Assembly (NCBI GenBank): GCA_040772885.1
Contig: JAXGXF010000006.1
Location: forward strand, 62,001-126,000
Direction of reading: 5' to 3'
Length of the DNA: 64,000 nucleotides
Source: Pullichristensenella sp002068815
Lineage (GTDB): Bacteria > Bacillota > Clostridia > Christensenellales > Aristaeellaceae
Shown: one piece after another, positions 1 through 7,020 of the stretch
Position numbering within the stretch: position 1 is the first letter of the stretch
How the letters are laid out: every line of letters starts with the position of its first letter
Position numbers and translations under genes: made by a program
Notes under the pieces: model-generated
Told to the model about the DNA's origin: nothing
Databases searched by the model: none
Seen by the model: the letters and a program-made list of their open reading frames with translations, nothing else

Positions 1-2
1 AG

Positions 3-38
3 ACGATCATGCGGTACGCGACGATGCGAGAGGCATAA
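3..38 (+). CDS. C-terminal end of a sugar ABC transporter ATP-binding protein (partial)
   Basis: An open frame enters from the left edge and stops with TAA at 36-38. Its last residues read TIMRYATMREA. An IMRYAT-like tail is common at the C-terminus of RbsA/MglA-type double ATPases of sugar importers, and the permease and binding-protein genes follow directly, so the frame is best explained as the end of that ATPase gene. Only 11 codons are visible, so the call rests mainly on gene order. Confidence 0.55.
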   Translation, partial: TIMRYATMREA

Positions 39-56
39 CGCTTGGAGGCGACAAGT

Positions 57-1019
57 ATGACCAAGACAAACAACCGGTCGGCAACCCAGCTGCTTATCAT
101 CGTGAGCGTTCTGATCGTGATGTTCGCGTTCTTCGCGCTGATGAAGCCGGGGTTCGCGAGCTATATAAACGTGATGACGATCGCGCTGTCCACCTGCGTA
201 AACGGCCTCTTGGCACTGGGCGTGACGTTCGTCATCACGACGGCGGGCATCGACCTCTCGATCGGCACGACCATGACCTTCAGCTGCGTGATGAGCGGCA
301 TCGCGTTCACGAGCTGGGGGTTCCCGATCGGCCTCGCGATCGCGTTCGGGTTCCTCGTGGGCGCGGCGTGCGGCGGGACGAGCGGCTTCGCGGTCGCGAA
401 GATGAAGTTGCCGCCGTTCATCGCGACGCTGGCGATGCAGATGATGACGAAGGGGCTCTCGCTCGTCGTGTCCGGCATCAAGCCCGTGTACTTCACGGCC
501 GCGCCGAACTACCAGAAGATCGCACTCGGGGGCTTTTTGGGCATCGACGGCTTCTACAACGCGTTCGTGCTGTTCATCCTGGGCATCGCGATCGCCTACG
601 TGCTGTATTCGAGGACCTTGCTCGGCCGCTACACGCAGGCGATCGGCTCGAACGAGGAATCCGCCCGGCTCTCCGGCATCAACACGACCCGCTGGAAGAT
701 GCTCGTCTACATGGTGAGCGGCCTGTTCAGCGCGTTCGCGGGGCTGATCATGTCCTCGCGGCTCGGCTCCGCGCAGCCGCAGTTGGGCGCCGGGTACGAG
801 TCCGAGGCGATCGCCGCGGCGGTCATCGGCGGCACCTCGATGTCCGGCGGCGAGGGCTCGATCCCGGGGACGGTCATCGGCGCGTTCATCATCTCGGTGC
901 TGACGAACGGCCTCCGCTCGATGGCGGTCACGACCGAGTGGCAGACCGTCGTCACCGGCATGGTGCTCGCGGGCGCCGTGTACTTCGACCTGCTCAGGAA
1001 GCGGGGCAGGGCGAACTGA
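57..1019 (+). CDS. sugar ABC transporter permease (RbsC/AraH family)
   Basis: This 320-residue polytopic membrane protein is an inner-membrane permease of the ribose/xylose/galactose importer family (BPD_transp_2). The family signature is visible in the segment GINTTRWKMLVYMVSG and in the late EAIAAAVIGGTSMSGGEGS loop, which contacts the ATPase, followed by GTVIGAFIISVL. About eight to ten hydrophobic stretches fit the family. I start at ATG 57 because GGAGG lies at 44-48; an upstream in-frame TTG would swallow that ribosome site. The gene lies between the ATPase tail and the binding protein, giving an ATPase-permease-receptor order. The sugar cannot be read from the permease. Confidence 0.93.
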   Translation: MTKTNNRSATQLLIIVSVLIVMFAFFALMKPGFASYINVMTIALSTCVNGLLALGVTFVITTAGIDLSIGTTMTFSCVMSGIAFTSWGFPIGLAIAFGFLVGAACGGTSGFAVAKMKLPPFIATLAMQMMTKGLSLVVSGIKPVYFTAAPNYQKIALGGFLGIDGFYNAFVLFILGIAIAYVLYSRTLLGRYTQAIGSNEESARLSGINTTRWKMLVYMVSGLFSAFAGLIMSSRLGSAQPQLGAGYESEAIAAAVIGGTSMSGGEGSIPGTVIGAFIISVLTNGLRSMAVTTEWQTVVTGMVLAGAVYFDLLRKRGRAN

Positions 1020-1071
1020 TCCGACTGAAACCCCGGCGGGGTTTAGGTATACAAAAAAGGAGGTTTGAATC

Positions 1072-2049
1072 ATGAAGAAGGTTCTGGTACTGGCTCTGGC
1101 GGTCATGCTGCTTCTGTCGGCCGCGGTTCCCGCGATGGCTACGGCGAAGCCCCTCGAGGGAGGCTTTATCCCGGTGATCCCGCTGGGCGTCGCGCACCAG
1201 TTCTGGCAGGCGGTCAAGATGGGCGCGGAGCAGGCCGCCGAGGAATACGGCGTGACCATCGTGTTCGACGGCCCGCAGGAGGAGACCATGGTCGACAAGC
1301 AGGTCGACATCCTCCGCGCGAACCTGACGAACGAGAACCTGATCGCGGTCTGCATGGCCGCCATCGACGAGCAGTCGGTCCTCACGGACCTGACGGCCGT
1401 CAAGGAGAAGGGCATGCCGGTCGTCGGCTTTGACGCCGGCTGCGGCGCGATCGCCGACGCGCACTGCTCGACGTCCAACTACGCCGCCGGCGAGCTCGCC
1501 GCCCAGAACGCCATCCGCCTTCTGAACGGCGAGGGCAAGATCGCCATCGTCGGCCACTCGCAGACGGTCGTGGACGCGGTCGCGCGCGTCAAGGGCTTCG
1601 TCGACTACATCCAGGCGAACTCGAAGATCGAGATCGTCGACACGCAGTACGGCGACGGCGATCACTTGAAGTCCGCCGACATCGCGAAGTCGATGCTCAT
1701 CGCGAACCCCGACATCGACCTCATCTACGCCTCGAACGAGGGCGCGTGCGTCGGCGCGTACAACGGCCTCAAGGAGATCAACATGATCGGCAAGGTCATG
1801 CTGATCGGCTTCGACTCCTCGGCCGCGATGAAGGCCGGCGTCCGCAACGGCGAAATCGCCGGCGCAATCACGCAGGACCCGGTCGGCATGGGCTACAAGG
1901 CGGTCGCGACCGCGTGCAAGCTCGTGCTCGGCGAGCCGGTTGAGGGAGAAGTGAACGAGAACGGGACCATCGTCGTCGACACGGGCTGCTACTGGTACGA
2001 CGCCACGAACATGGACGAGGCGCACATCGCGCCGCTGCTCTACGACTGA
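1072..2049 (+). CDS. sugar ABC transporter substrate-binding protein (RbsB-like, Peripla_BP_4)
   Basis: A 325-residue secreted receptor. It has a classic signal peptide (MKK, hydrophobic core, AMATA cleavage region at about residue 24) but no lipobox cysteine close to the cleavage site, which is unusual for a Gram-positive receptor: these are normally lipid-anchored. The mature part follows the type I periplasmic-binding fold: GVAHQFWQAVKMGAEQAA, DILRANL, PVVGFDAGC, and IGFDSSAAMKAGVRNGEIAG near the end. An AGGAGG site precedes the ATG by about 8 nt. It is in an operon with the permease upstream, and a hairpin with a short T-run follows at 2060-2094. The nearby mutarotase gene suggests a sugar such as rhamnose, but this is inference. 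Confidence 0.9.
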   Translation: MKKVLVLALAVMLLLSAAVPAMATAKPLEGGFIPVIPLGVAHQFWQAVKMGAEQAAEEYGVTIVFDGPQEETMVDKQVDILRANLTNENLIAVCMAAIDEQSVLTDLTAVKEKGMPVVGFDAGCGAIADAHCSTSNYAAGELAAQNAIRLLNGEGKIAIVGHSQTVVDAVARVKGFVDYIQANSKIEIVDTQYGDGDHLKSADIAKSMLIANPDIDLIYASNEGACVGAYNGLKEINMIGKVMLIGFDSSAAMKAGVRNGEIAGAITQDPVGMGYKAVATACKLVLGEPVEGEVNENGTIVVDTGCYWYDATNMDEAHIAPLLYD

Positions 2050-2059
2050 TCGACAGGCA

Positions 2060-2094
2060 GGGGGCGGATTTCCGCCCCCGATTTCCGGATTTTT
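2060..2094 (+). terminator. probable intrinsic terminator after the sugar-binding-protein gene
   Basis: GGGGGCGG at 2060-2067 pairs perfectly with CCGCCCCC at 2072-2079 around a four-base loop. The T-run is short (2090-2094) and displaced by ten bases, so termination may be partial, leaving some read-through into the downstream catabolic genes. Confidence 0.5.
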
Positions 2095-2153
2095 GGAGAT
2101 GAATGTCCGGCTCAACGACGCCTTTTGATAAAAAACCCGGCAGGAGGAGAAAG

Positions 2154-2525
2154 ATGTACGGAAAAAAGGTCTGGTTTTTCCCGGACGGCGACCGGCCGCC
2201 GCTCGGCGACAGCGCGATGAAGGGCCACGAGTCCTACGTGGTGCTGAACCCCAACGAGGCCGACGCGCACGTCGAGTTCACGCTCTACTTCGAGGACCGG
2301 GAGCCGATTCGAAGCATCCGGATGACCGTAGGACGAGAGCGCGTCAAGTGCTTTCAGACGCACAACCCCGACCACTTCGGCGTTCACACGCTGCCGATCG
2401 CGACGCAGTACGCGGCGAAGGTCGAAAGCGACGTGCCGGTCATCGTGCAGTACGGCCGGCTGGACGAGAGGCAGGTAAACCTCGCCTACTATACGACGAT
2501 GGGGTACCCGATCGATGACTGCTAA
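2154..2525 (+). CDS. ASRT-like small-molecule-binding protein (sensory rhodopsin transducer family)
   Basis: This 123-residue soluble protein matches the family named after the Anabaena sensory rhodopsin transducer (PF07100). Family-typical stretches are GKKVWFFPDGDRPP at the N-terminus, then ESYVVLNPNEADAHVEFTLYFEDREP and a late HTLPIATQYAAKVESDVPVIVQYGRLD. Members form a small beta-sandwich tetramer and, outside Anabaena, occur mostly beside carbohydrate genes, where they are thought to bind a small ligand. No rhodopsin gene is visible here. I start at ATG 2154 because GGAGGAG lies just upstream; an earlier in-frame ATG at 2103 gives a non-homologous basic leader. It overlaps the next gene by 11 nt. 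Confidence 0.8.
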   Translation: MYGKKVWFFPDGDRPPLGDSAMKGHESYVVLNPNEADAHVEFTLYFEDREPIRSIRMTVGRERVKCFQTHNPDHFGVHTLPIATQYAAKVESDVPVIVQYGRLDERQVNLAYYTTMGYPIDDC

Positions 2526-2832
2526 ACGCTTCTGCCAGCGCGCGTTTTTGAAGCCGGAGAAGATCGACGAGTACCGCCGCCTGCACGCCGCGGTATGGCC
2601 GGAGGTCTTAAAGACCATCAAGGACTGCAACCTTCAGAACTACTCGATTTCCATCCTGGGGGACATGGTCGTCGCCTACTTCGAGTACACGGGGGACGAC
2701 TACGAGGCGGACATGCGCAAAATGGCGGCCGACCCCGTGACGGTCGAATGGTGGAAGCACACGAAGCCGTGCTTCGTCCGCCACGACGAGAAAGTATACT
2801 ACGAGGACATGGAAGAGATATTTTACGTTTAG
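2515..2832 (+). CDS. L-rhamnose mutarotase-like protein (RhaM/DUF718 family)
   Basis: A 105-residue dimeric ferredoxin-fold protein. RhaM interconverts the alpha and beta anomers of L-rhamnose before isomerisation. The family motif is present: FLKPEKIDEYRRLHAAVWPEV, containing the histidine of the H-x-x-V-W-P-E signature, then NYSISILGD, YFEYTGDDYEADM, and a WWKHTKP segment close to the C-terminus. It overlaps the ASRT-like gene by 11 nt, so the two are probably translationally coupled. Its last valine codon and TAG stop fall inside the first copy of the repeat at 2827. Rhamnose isomerase, kinase and aldolase genes are not in the window, so the real substrate could be another sugar. Confidence 0.85.
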   Translation: MTAKRFCQRAFLKPEKIDEYRRLHAAVWPEVLKTIKDCNLQNYSISILGDMVVAYFEYTGDDYEADMRKMAADPVTVEWWKHTKPCFVRHDEKVYYEDMEEIFYV

Positions 2833-2970
2833 CAATCCGCCTGCGGATTGCGGGTCGGCGGGCCATATACGGTTTGGCACGCCGACAAACGACAGGGCAA
2901 AGTTTAGCAATCCGCCTGCGGATTGCGGGTCGGTGGGCCATATACGGTTTGGCACGCCGACAAACGACAG
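2827..2970 (+). repeat. tandem pair of a 69-nt two-hairpin element (family A)
   Basis: Two copies, 2827-2895 and 2902-2970 (period 75), differ at one base. Each holds hairpin 1, GCAATCCGC pairing with GCGGATTGC across CT, and hairpin 2, GTCGGCGGGCC pairing with GGCACGCCGAC with one mismatch. The first copy supplies the end and stop codon of the mutarotase gene; the second ends just before the ribosome site (AAAGGAG) of the M24 gene. A diverged tandem pair of the same element lies at 18393-18539. Confidence 0.9.
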
Positions 2971-2987
2971 TAAAGGAGATTGAAACG

Positions 2988-4163
2988 ATGGAACACGGAA
3001 GCATCTTCATCCCCAAGAGCGAATACATGGAGCGCGTTAAGAAGTGCGCGGCGATCCTTCGGCGCGAGAACCTCGACGCGCTGATCGTCAACGGCAACGA
3101 GGCGGACTACGCGAACCCGCGCTATTTCTCCGGCTACTGGCCGCTGTTTGAGCGCGCGGGCGTCGCGATCTCGGCGGGCGGCGACGCGGCCTTGATGTGC
3201 GGGCCGGAGTCGAAGCACTTCGCGGGCGACCGCTCGAAGCTCGACAAGCTGTTCGTGCTCAAGGAATACCGCGAGGGCGCGGACCCGGCGTACCCGGAGT
3301 TTTCGGCGGACAGCTTCCACGACGTATTCAAGGCGATCGGCGTCGCGGGCAAGAAGCTGCGCATCGGCGTCGCGAGCTATTTGGATACCTCGGTCGTCAT
3401 CATGGAGGGTATCCGGGACGCGTTCCCGGAGGCCGAGATCGTGCGCGCCGACCAGATCATGGTCGAGCTGCGCAGGGTCAAGTCCGCAAACGAGATCGCG
3501 TGCCTGCGCGAGGGCTACCGGATTTCGGAGCTCGCGACGCAGCAGGTGATCAGGGAGATTCGCCCGGGCATGACGGAATTGCAGGCGGTCGGCATCGCGC
3601 AGCGCGTGATCTACGAAAACGGCGCGGAGTACGAGGGCCTGCCGATGTACGTGTTCTCCGAGGCGTCGACGCGCCACGCGATCTCGCGCTCGGGCTACCG
3701 GAAGTTCGAGAAGGGCGACATCGTGCAGCTGAACCTGTCTGCGAAGATCGACGGCTACTCGGCGTCGATCGGCTACCCGATCGTGCTCGGCAAGCTCGAG
3801 GGGAGGCGCCGCGACGTCGTGCTGTTCGGCCTCGAGGCGCACAACTGGACGGAGAAGCAGGTCAGGGCGGGCGTATACGCGGCGGACATCGCGAAGCAGT
3901 TCTACCGGTTCTACGTCGAGAACGGCTACAAGGACAACTTCGTCTACGGCCCGCTGCACGGCACCGGCATGATCGAGGTCGAGGCGCCGTGGGTCGAGAC
4001 GAGCTCGGACTACCACCTGGAGCCGAACATGACGTTCCAGATCGATACCTACATATCGACCGACACGTTCGGCGTGCGCTGGGAAAAGGGCATCGCGGTG
4101 ACCGAAACCGGCTGCGACGTGCTGAGCGCGCCGATCGGGAAGCTGTACGAGCTGGAATTCTAA
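2988..4163 (+). CDS. creatinase-like M24 family hydrolase with altered metal site
   Basis: A 391-residue protein with an N-terminal creatinase/prolidase domain (about 1-150) and a C-terminal pita-bread M24 domain (about 160-391). Aminopeptidases of this fold use Asp, Asp, His, Glu, Glu to hold two metals. Here the first two aspartates are replaced (VQLNLSA instead of V-x-I-D-x-G, and YSASIG instead of the G-D-I-T-R segment) and the first glutamate is Asp (FQIDTYI). The histidine (PLHGTGM) and last glutamate (VRWEKG) remain. This is closer to the metal-free creatinase pattern than to a peptidase. ATG 2988 follows AAAGGAG; a long upstream open frame runs through the repeats and is rejected. The creatininase-family gene follows 57 bp later. 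Confidence 0.8.
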   Translation: MEHGSIFIPKSEYMERVKKCAAILRRENLDALIVNGNEADYANPRYFSGYWPLFERAGVAISAGGDAALMCGPESKHFAGDRSKLDKLFVLKEYREGADPAYPEFSADSFHDVFKAIGVAGKKLRIGVASYLDTSVVIMEGIRDAFPEAEIVRADQIMVELRRVKSANEIACLREGYRISELATQQVIREIRPGMTELQAVGIAQRVIYENGAEYEGLPMYVFSEASTRHAISRSGYRKFEKGDIVQLNLSAKIDGYSASIGYPIVLGKLEGRRRDVVLFGLEAHNWTEKQVRAGVYAADIAKQFYRFYVENGYKDNFVYGPLHGTGMIEVEAPWVETSSDYHLEPNMTFQIDTYISTDTFGVRWEKGIAVTETGCDVLSAPIGKLYELEF

Positions 4164-4169
4164 ACAGGC

Positions 4170-4194
4170 GGGGCCGTCGAAGGGCGGCCCCTTT
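4170..4194 (+). terminator. hairpin between the creatinase-like and creatininase-like genes
   Basis: GGGGCCG at 4170-4176 pairs with CGGCCCC at 4185-4191, followed by only three T. It could attenuate transcription into the next gene; the weak T-run argues against full termination. Confidence 0.35.
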
Positions 4195-4220
4195 CGAATC
4201 CAAGGAAAGGACGTGACAAC

Positions 4221-4958
4221 ATGAACCTGATCGACATGTTCCACCGCGAGGTCGAGGACGCGAAGAAGCGCCGCGTGCCGCTCGTGATCCCGATCGGCAC
4301 GATCGAATACCACGCCGAGCACGCGAGCCTCGGAACCGACACGATGGTCATCACTGGCGCGCTCGACAGGCTCGGGAAGCGCAAGGAGATCGTCGTCGCG
4401 CCGCCGATCTGGTACGGCGTCGCGAGCTACGCCGTCTGCGGGCCGGAGAAGAACACCATACAGGTCGACGTCGACGCGTATGAAATCTACATCACCGAGA
4501 TTTTGAAGTCGCTCGTCTGGGGCGGCTGGCAGAACATCTACCTCGTGTTCCACCACCAGTCGGAGGGCGACGGGCTGATGCCGATGTCGCTCGCGTGCAT
4601 GAAGGCCGCGAAGAAGGTCACGATGCGCTACCTCGAGGAGAGGCGCGGCAACGGCTGGTGGGGCGACAACGCGATGCAGGACTACTACGAGAAGCTCGAG
4701 ACCGCCGAAAACCCGCTGACGTTCATCAAGACGATCCAGCTCATGGACGCGCAGGTGCAGAGGGCCTGCGGCGGCTTCGACCACGCCGGCACGTTCGAGA
4801 CGTCGCTTTTGTGGGCGTTCTACCCCGAGAACGTCGACATCCAGCGCGCGAAGTGGAACACCGAGTGGTTCGCCAAGCCCGCGGTCGACGCGAGCCCCGA
4901 GCTCGGCGAGAAGATGGCGAAGCTCTGCGTCGATTACCTCGAACGGACGATCGTCTAG
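4221..4958 (+). CDS. creatininase family amidohydrolase
   Basis: A 245-residue protein of the creatininase/MftE/ArfB family, which hydrolyses cyclic or linear amides with two metals. The N-terminal metal motif is clear: IPIGTIEYHAEHASLGTD, with E, H and D in the expected places. The usual central N-G-H-x-x-N loop is diverged here (VFHHQSEGD), and the late HAGTFETS segment fits the family's H-A-G-x-x-E-T-S motif. RBS GGAAAGGA lies 8 nt upstream of ATG 4221. It is paired with the creatinase-like gene, mirroring the creatininase/creatinase pairing of creatinine degradation, but nothing shows that creatinine is the substrate. Confidence 0.82.
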   Translation: MNLIDMFHREVEDAKKRRVPLVIPIGTIEYHAEHASLGTDTMVITGALDRLGKRKEIVVAPPIWYGVASYAVCGPEKNTIQVDVDAYEIYITEILKSLVWGGWQNIYLVFHHQSEGDGLMPMSLACMKAAKKVTMRYLEERRGNGWWGDNAMQDYYEKLETAENPLTFIKTIQLMDAQVQRACGGFDHAGTFETSLLWAFYPENVDIQRAKWNTEWFAKPAVDASPELGEKMAKLCVDYLERTIV

Positions 4959-4969
4959 CGCACGCACAT

Positions 4970-4998
4970 TTGACATCCGCCGCGCGCGCATGTATACT
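4970..4998 (+). promoter_or_regulatory. sigma-A-type promoter for the membrane-paralogue pair
   Basis: A consensus TTGACA at 4970-4975, a 17-bp spacer and TATACT at 4993-4998. Transcription would begin only about 15 bp before the GTG start at 5019, giving a very short leader. Confidence 0.75.
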
Positions 4999-5018
4999 TT
5001 CTCCGGAGGGAAGAGCGC

Positions 5019-5945
5019 GTGCACGAGACGGAATACGACGAAATGGCCAGGGAATTTTCGCTGCGCGTCGGCCAACGGGCGGTCTGCGGCCGCGTGCAGG
5101 GCTTTCCTCTGGCCATTTCGCGCTACGCCGCGGGCACGGGAGGCGTCTATGTGGCCATGAGCCCGGACGGGCTCGCCGGCGCCGAGGGGCTGCTGCCGCG
5201 GCTCCGGGAGGCGTACGGGGTGTCGGACGTGCGCGCGGGCGGGAGCTCGGCCTCGTTTCGCTTCCTTCGCGCCCGCAAGCCGCTTGCAAAGATCGGCGCG
5301 TTTCTGCGGCAGGAGATGCCGGAATTCGCCGCGCGCGGCTGGAACCGGGAGTTCCTCTGCCCGCACTGCCGAAGGGCCGTCCGGGGCGAGGCGGAATACC
5401 TGCTGATCCGCGAGGAGCTGCTCGTGCTGCACCCCGATTGCGCCGGGCCCTATGAGCGCGCGGCGCGGGCGGCGTGGGAGGAGGAGCGCGCGCGGACGCT
5501 TTCCCGCGAGAGCGCGGCCCGGGGCTTTCTCGGCGCGCTGCTGGGCGCGATTGTGGGCGCGGTGCTGGGGTTCGGCGCGATGGTCCTTATGTCGCTGATA
5601 CCGTATTTCGACGATTGGGGCGAGGTCGTGGGGAACGCCTACGGCTTCCTCGTCGCGCTGGGCGCATACGGGGGCCACGACGCCTTCCGCGGCCGGAGCG
5701 ACCGCTCCCGCACCGCGCGCGCGATCGCGGCGGCCGCGATCGCGGTCTGCGGTACGAGCGCCGCCGCCGCCGCGTGGATGGCGGGGCGGTCGGGCGCGCC
5801 GATGTTCGGGCGGGAGTTCCGGCAGCACCTGGCGGTCCTGCTGTTCATGGGCGGCCTCGGCGCGGTCTTCGGGTTCGTCGAGCCCTTCGGCGGCTCGCGG
5901 GATTCGGAGGCGGAGGAGAACACCGCCACGCGGCTGAGCATCTGA
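5019..5945 (+). CDS. uncharacterised membrane protein with C-x-x-C/H-x-x-x-C zinc-finger-like motif (paralogue 1)
   Basis: I do not recognise a named family. The 308-residue protein has a soluble N-terminal half, a short cysteine motif FLCPHCRR followed about 30 residues later by LHPDC (possible zinc site), a charged linker, then two to four hydrophobic segments: a GALLGAIVGAVLGFGAMVLM helix starting near residue 172, one near 200-230 and a further pair near the C-terminus. The start is GTG 5019, preceded by GGAGGGA. The next gene is a clear paralogue with the same layout. A promoter with consensus boxes lies immediately upstream, so the two probably form one transcript. Confidence 0.75.
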   Translation: MHETEYDEMAREFSLRVGQRAVCGRVQGFPLAISRYAAGTGGVYVAMSPDGLAGAEGLLPRLREAYGVSDVRAGGSSASFRFLRARKPLAKIGAFLRQEMPEFAARGWNREFLCPHCRRAVRGEAEYLLIREELLVLHPDCAGPYERAARAAWEEERARTLSRESAARGFLGALLGAIVGAVLGFGAMVLMSLIPYFDDWGEVVGNAYGFLVALGAYGGHDAFRGRSDRSRTARAIAAAAIAVCGTSAAAAAWMAGRSGAPMFGREFRQHLAVLLFMGGLGAVFGFVEPFGGSRDSEAEENTATRLSI

Positions 5946-5960
5946 GCTTGGGGAATACAA

Positions 5961-6959
5961 ATGCAATGGGGGAAGGTTTTCGTGTATTCGAGTCAATTGG
6001 CAAAGCTGGGCGGGGAGTTCGGCATGCGCCCCAGCCGGAAGACGATCTACGGCGCGGTCGAGGGCTTTCCCATCGCCATGTGGGACGGGATGGGGACGAA
6101 GACAATTTCCGTGGCGATGAACCTCGGGGAGTGCGACGACGCGGAGGAGCTGCTGTCGGAGCCCGCGAAGAAGTACCGCATACAGCGGATTCTGACCGGT
6201 CGGGATTCGGCGCGCTTCGTGTTTCACGATACATACGGGACGATCAAGCGCATGCGCGCGTTTTTACAGACCGAGCTCCCGGCGCTCGCCGCGCGCGGCA
6301 TGAACCGCGGCTTTGCGTGCCTCCACTGCGCGGAGCCGGTCGGGGAGGGCGCCGCGCACGTGCTCGTCAACGATTCGCTCTCTGTCATGCACCCGGACTG
6401 CGTCGAGCCGTTCGAGCGCGAGGCGGAGGCCGAGCGGGAGATCAAAAGGCACGAGCCCGCGCCCGTCGGCGGCAGCGCAAAGGGCTTCCTCGGCGCGCTT
6501 ATCGGGGGGTTCGTGGGGACGATCCCGTGGGCCGTGCTGTTTATCGCGGGCTACCTCGCGTCGTTTGCCGGCGCGCTGATCGCGCTCGGCGCGAATTTCG
6601 GCCACAAGAAGTTCGGAGGGCCGCCGGGCAGGGGCCGCGTGCTGACCGTCGTGTTCGTGACCGTCGCCATGGTGTTCGTCGCGAGCGCGCTCGGCGAGAT
6701 CGCGTCGGCGGGGTGGTATGTGATCACCGGCGAGATGGACCGCGAGCTCGGGCTGCTTCCCGGCTCGATCTCGCTCTGGCCGTTCCTCGGGGAGTACATC
6801 AAGTTCGCCGCCGCGGACCCGGAGTTCCGCGCGCAGTTTTTGAAAAACCTGGTCATGGGGTACTTCTTCGCGGCCCTCGGGCTGTTCGGCGTGCTGCGCG
6901 GCAGGATGCGCGAGGAAAACCCGTCGGGAAAGCTGAACGTCAAGCGGCTCGACGCCTGA
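5961..6959 (+). CDS. uncharacterised membrane protein with zinc-finger-like motif (paralogue 2)
   Basis: A 332-residue paralogue of the preceding gene, 15 bp downstream. Shared features: an N-terminal GAVEGFPIAMW segment (paralogue 1 has GRVQGFPLAIS), a FLQTELPALAARGMNRGFAC stretch matching FLRQEMPEFAARGWNREFLC, the cysteine pattern CLHC then MHPDC, and KGFLGALIGGFVG opening the membrane part. Three or four further hydrophobic segments follow, ending in a basic tail. The ribosome site is poor (TTGGGG), so translation may depend on the upstream gene. Function is unknown; the preserved Cys/His pattern suggests metal binding or redox sensing at the membrane. Confidence 0.72.
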   Translation: MQWGKVFVYSSQLAKLGGEFGMRPSRKTIYGAVEGFPIAMWDGMGTKTISVAMNLGECDDAEELLSEPAKKYRIQRILTGRDSARFVFHDTYGTIKRMRAFLQTELPALAARGMNRGFACLHCAEPVGEGAAHVLVNDSLSVMHPDCVEPFEREAEAEREIKRHEPAPVGGSAKGFLGALIGGFVGTIPWAVLFIAGYLASFAGALIALGANFGHKKFGGPPGRGRVLTVVFVTVAMVFVASALGEIASAGWYVITGEMDRELGLLPGSISLWPFLGEYIKFAAADPEFRAQFLKNLVMGYFFAALGLFGVLRGRMREENPSGKLNVKRLDA

Positions 6960-6981
6960 TCCGTTAAATGCTCTTGACGGC

Positions 6982-7011
6982 TTGACAACGGGCATTCCTA
7001 TGTGCTATGCT
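6982..7011 (+). promoter_or_regulatory. promoter of the T-box/aminotransferase/tyrS transcript
   Basis: TTGACA at 6982-6987, an 18-bp spacer and TATGCT at 7006-7011, ending about ten bases before the first recognisable T-box stem I sequence. Confidence 0.7.
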
Positions 7012-7020
7012 CGAACAAAC

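Noticed and set aside
57..2049. Assigning ribose or rhamnose as the imported sugar
   Set aside because: Family membership does not fix specificity, and no complete catabolic pathway for either sugar is in the window.
2827..2970. CRISPR array
   Set aside because: Only two units with a 6-nt gap, internal hairpins too long for a CRISPR repeat, and no cas genes.
2595..2987. N-terminal extension of the creatinase-like protein through the repeat pair
   Set aside because: The extension is out-of-frame mutarotase sequence plus translated repeats; a good ribosome site and ATG exist at 2988.
2904..6227. A 1107-codon open frame on the minus strand
   Set aside because: It runs opposite to four convincing plus-strand genes, has Arg/Ala/Asp-biased composition typical of antisense frames in GC-rich DNA, and shows no domain.
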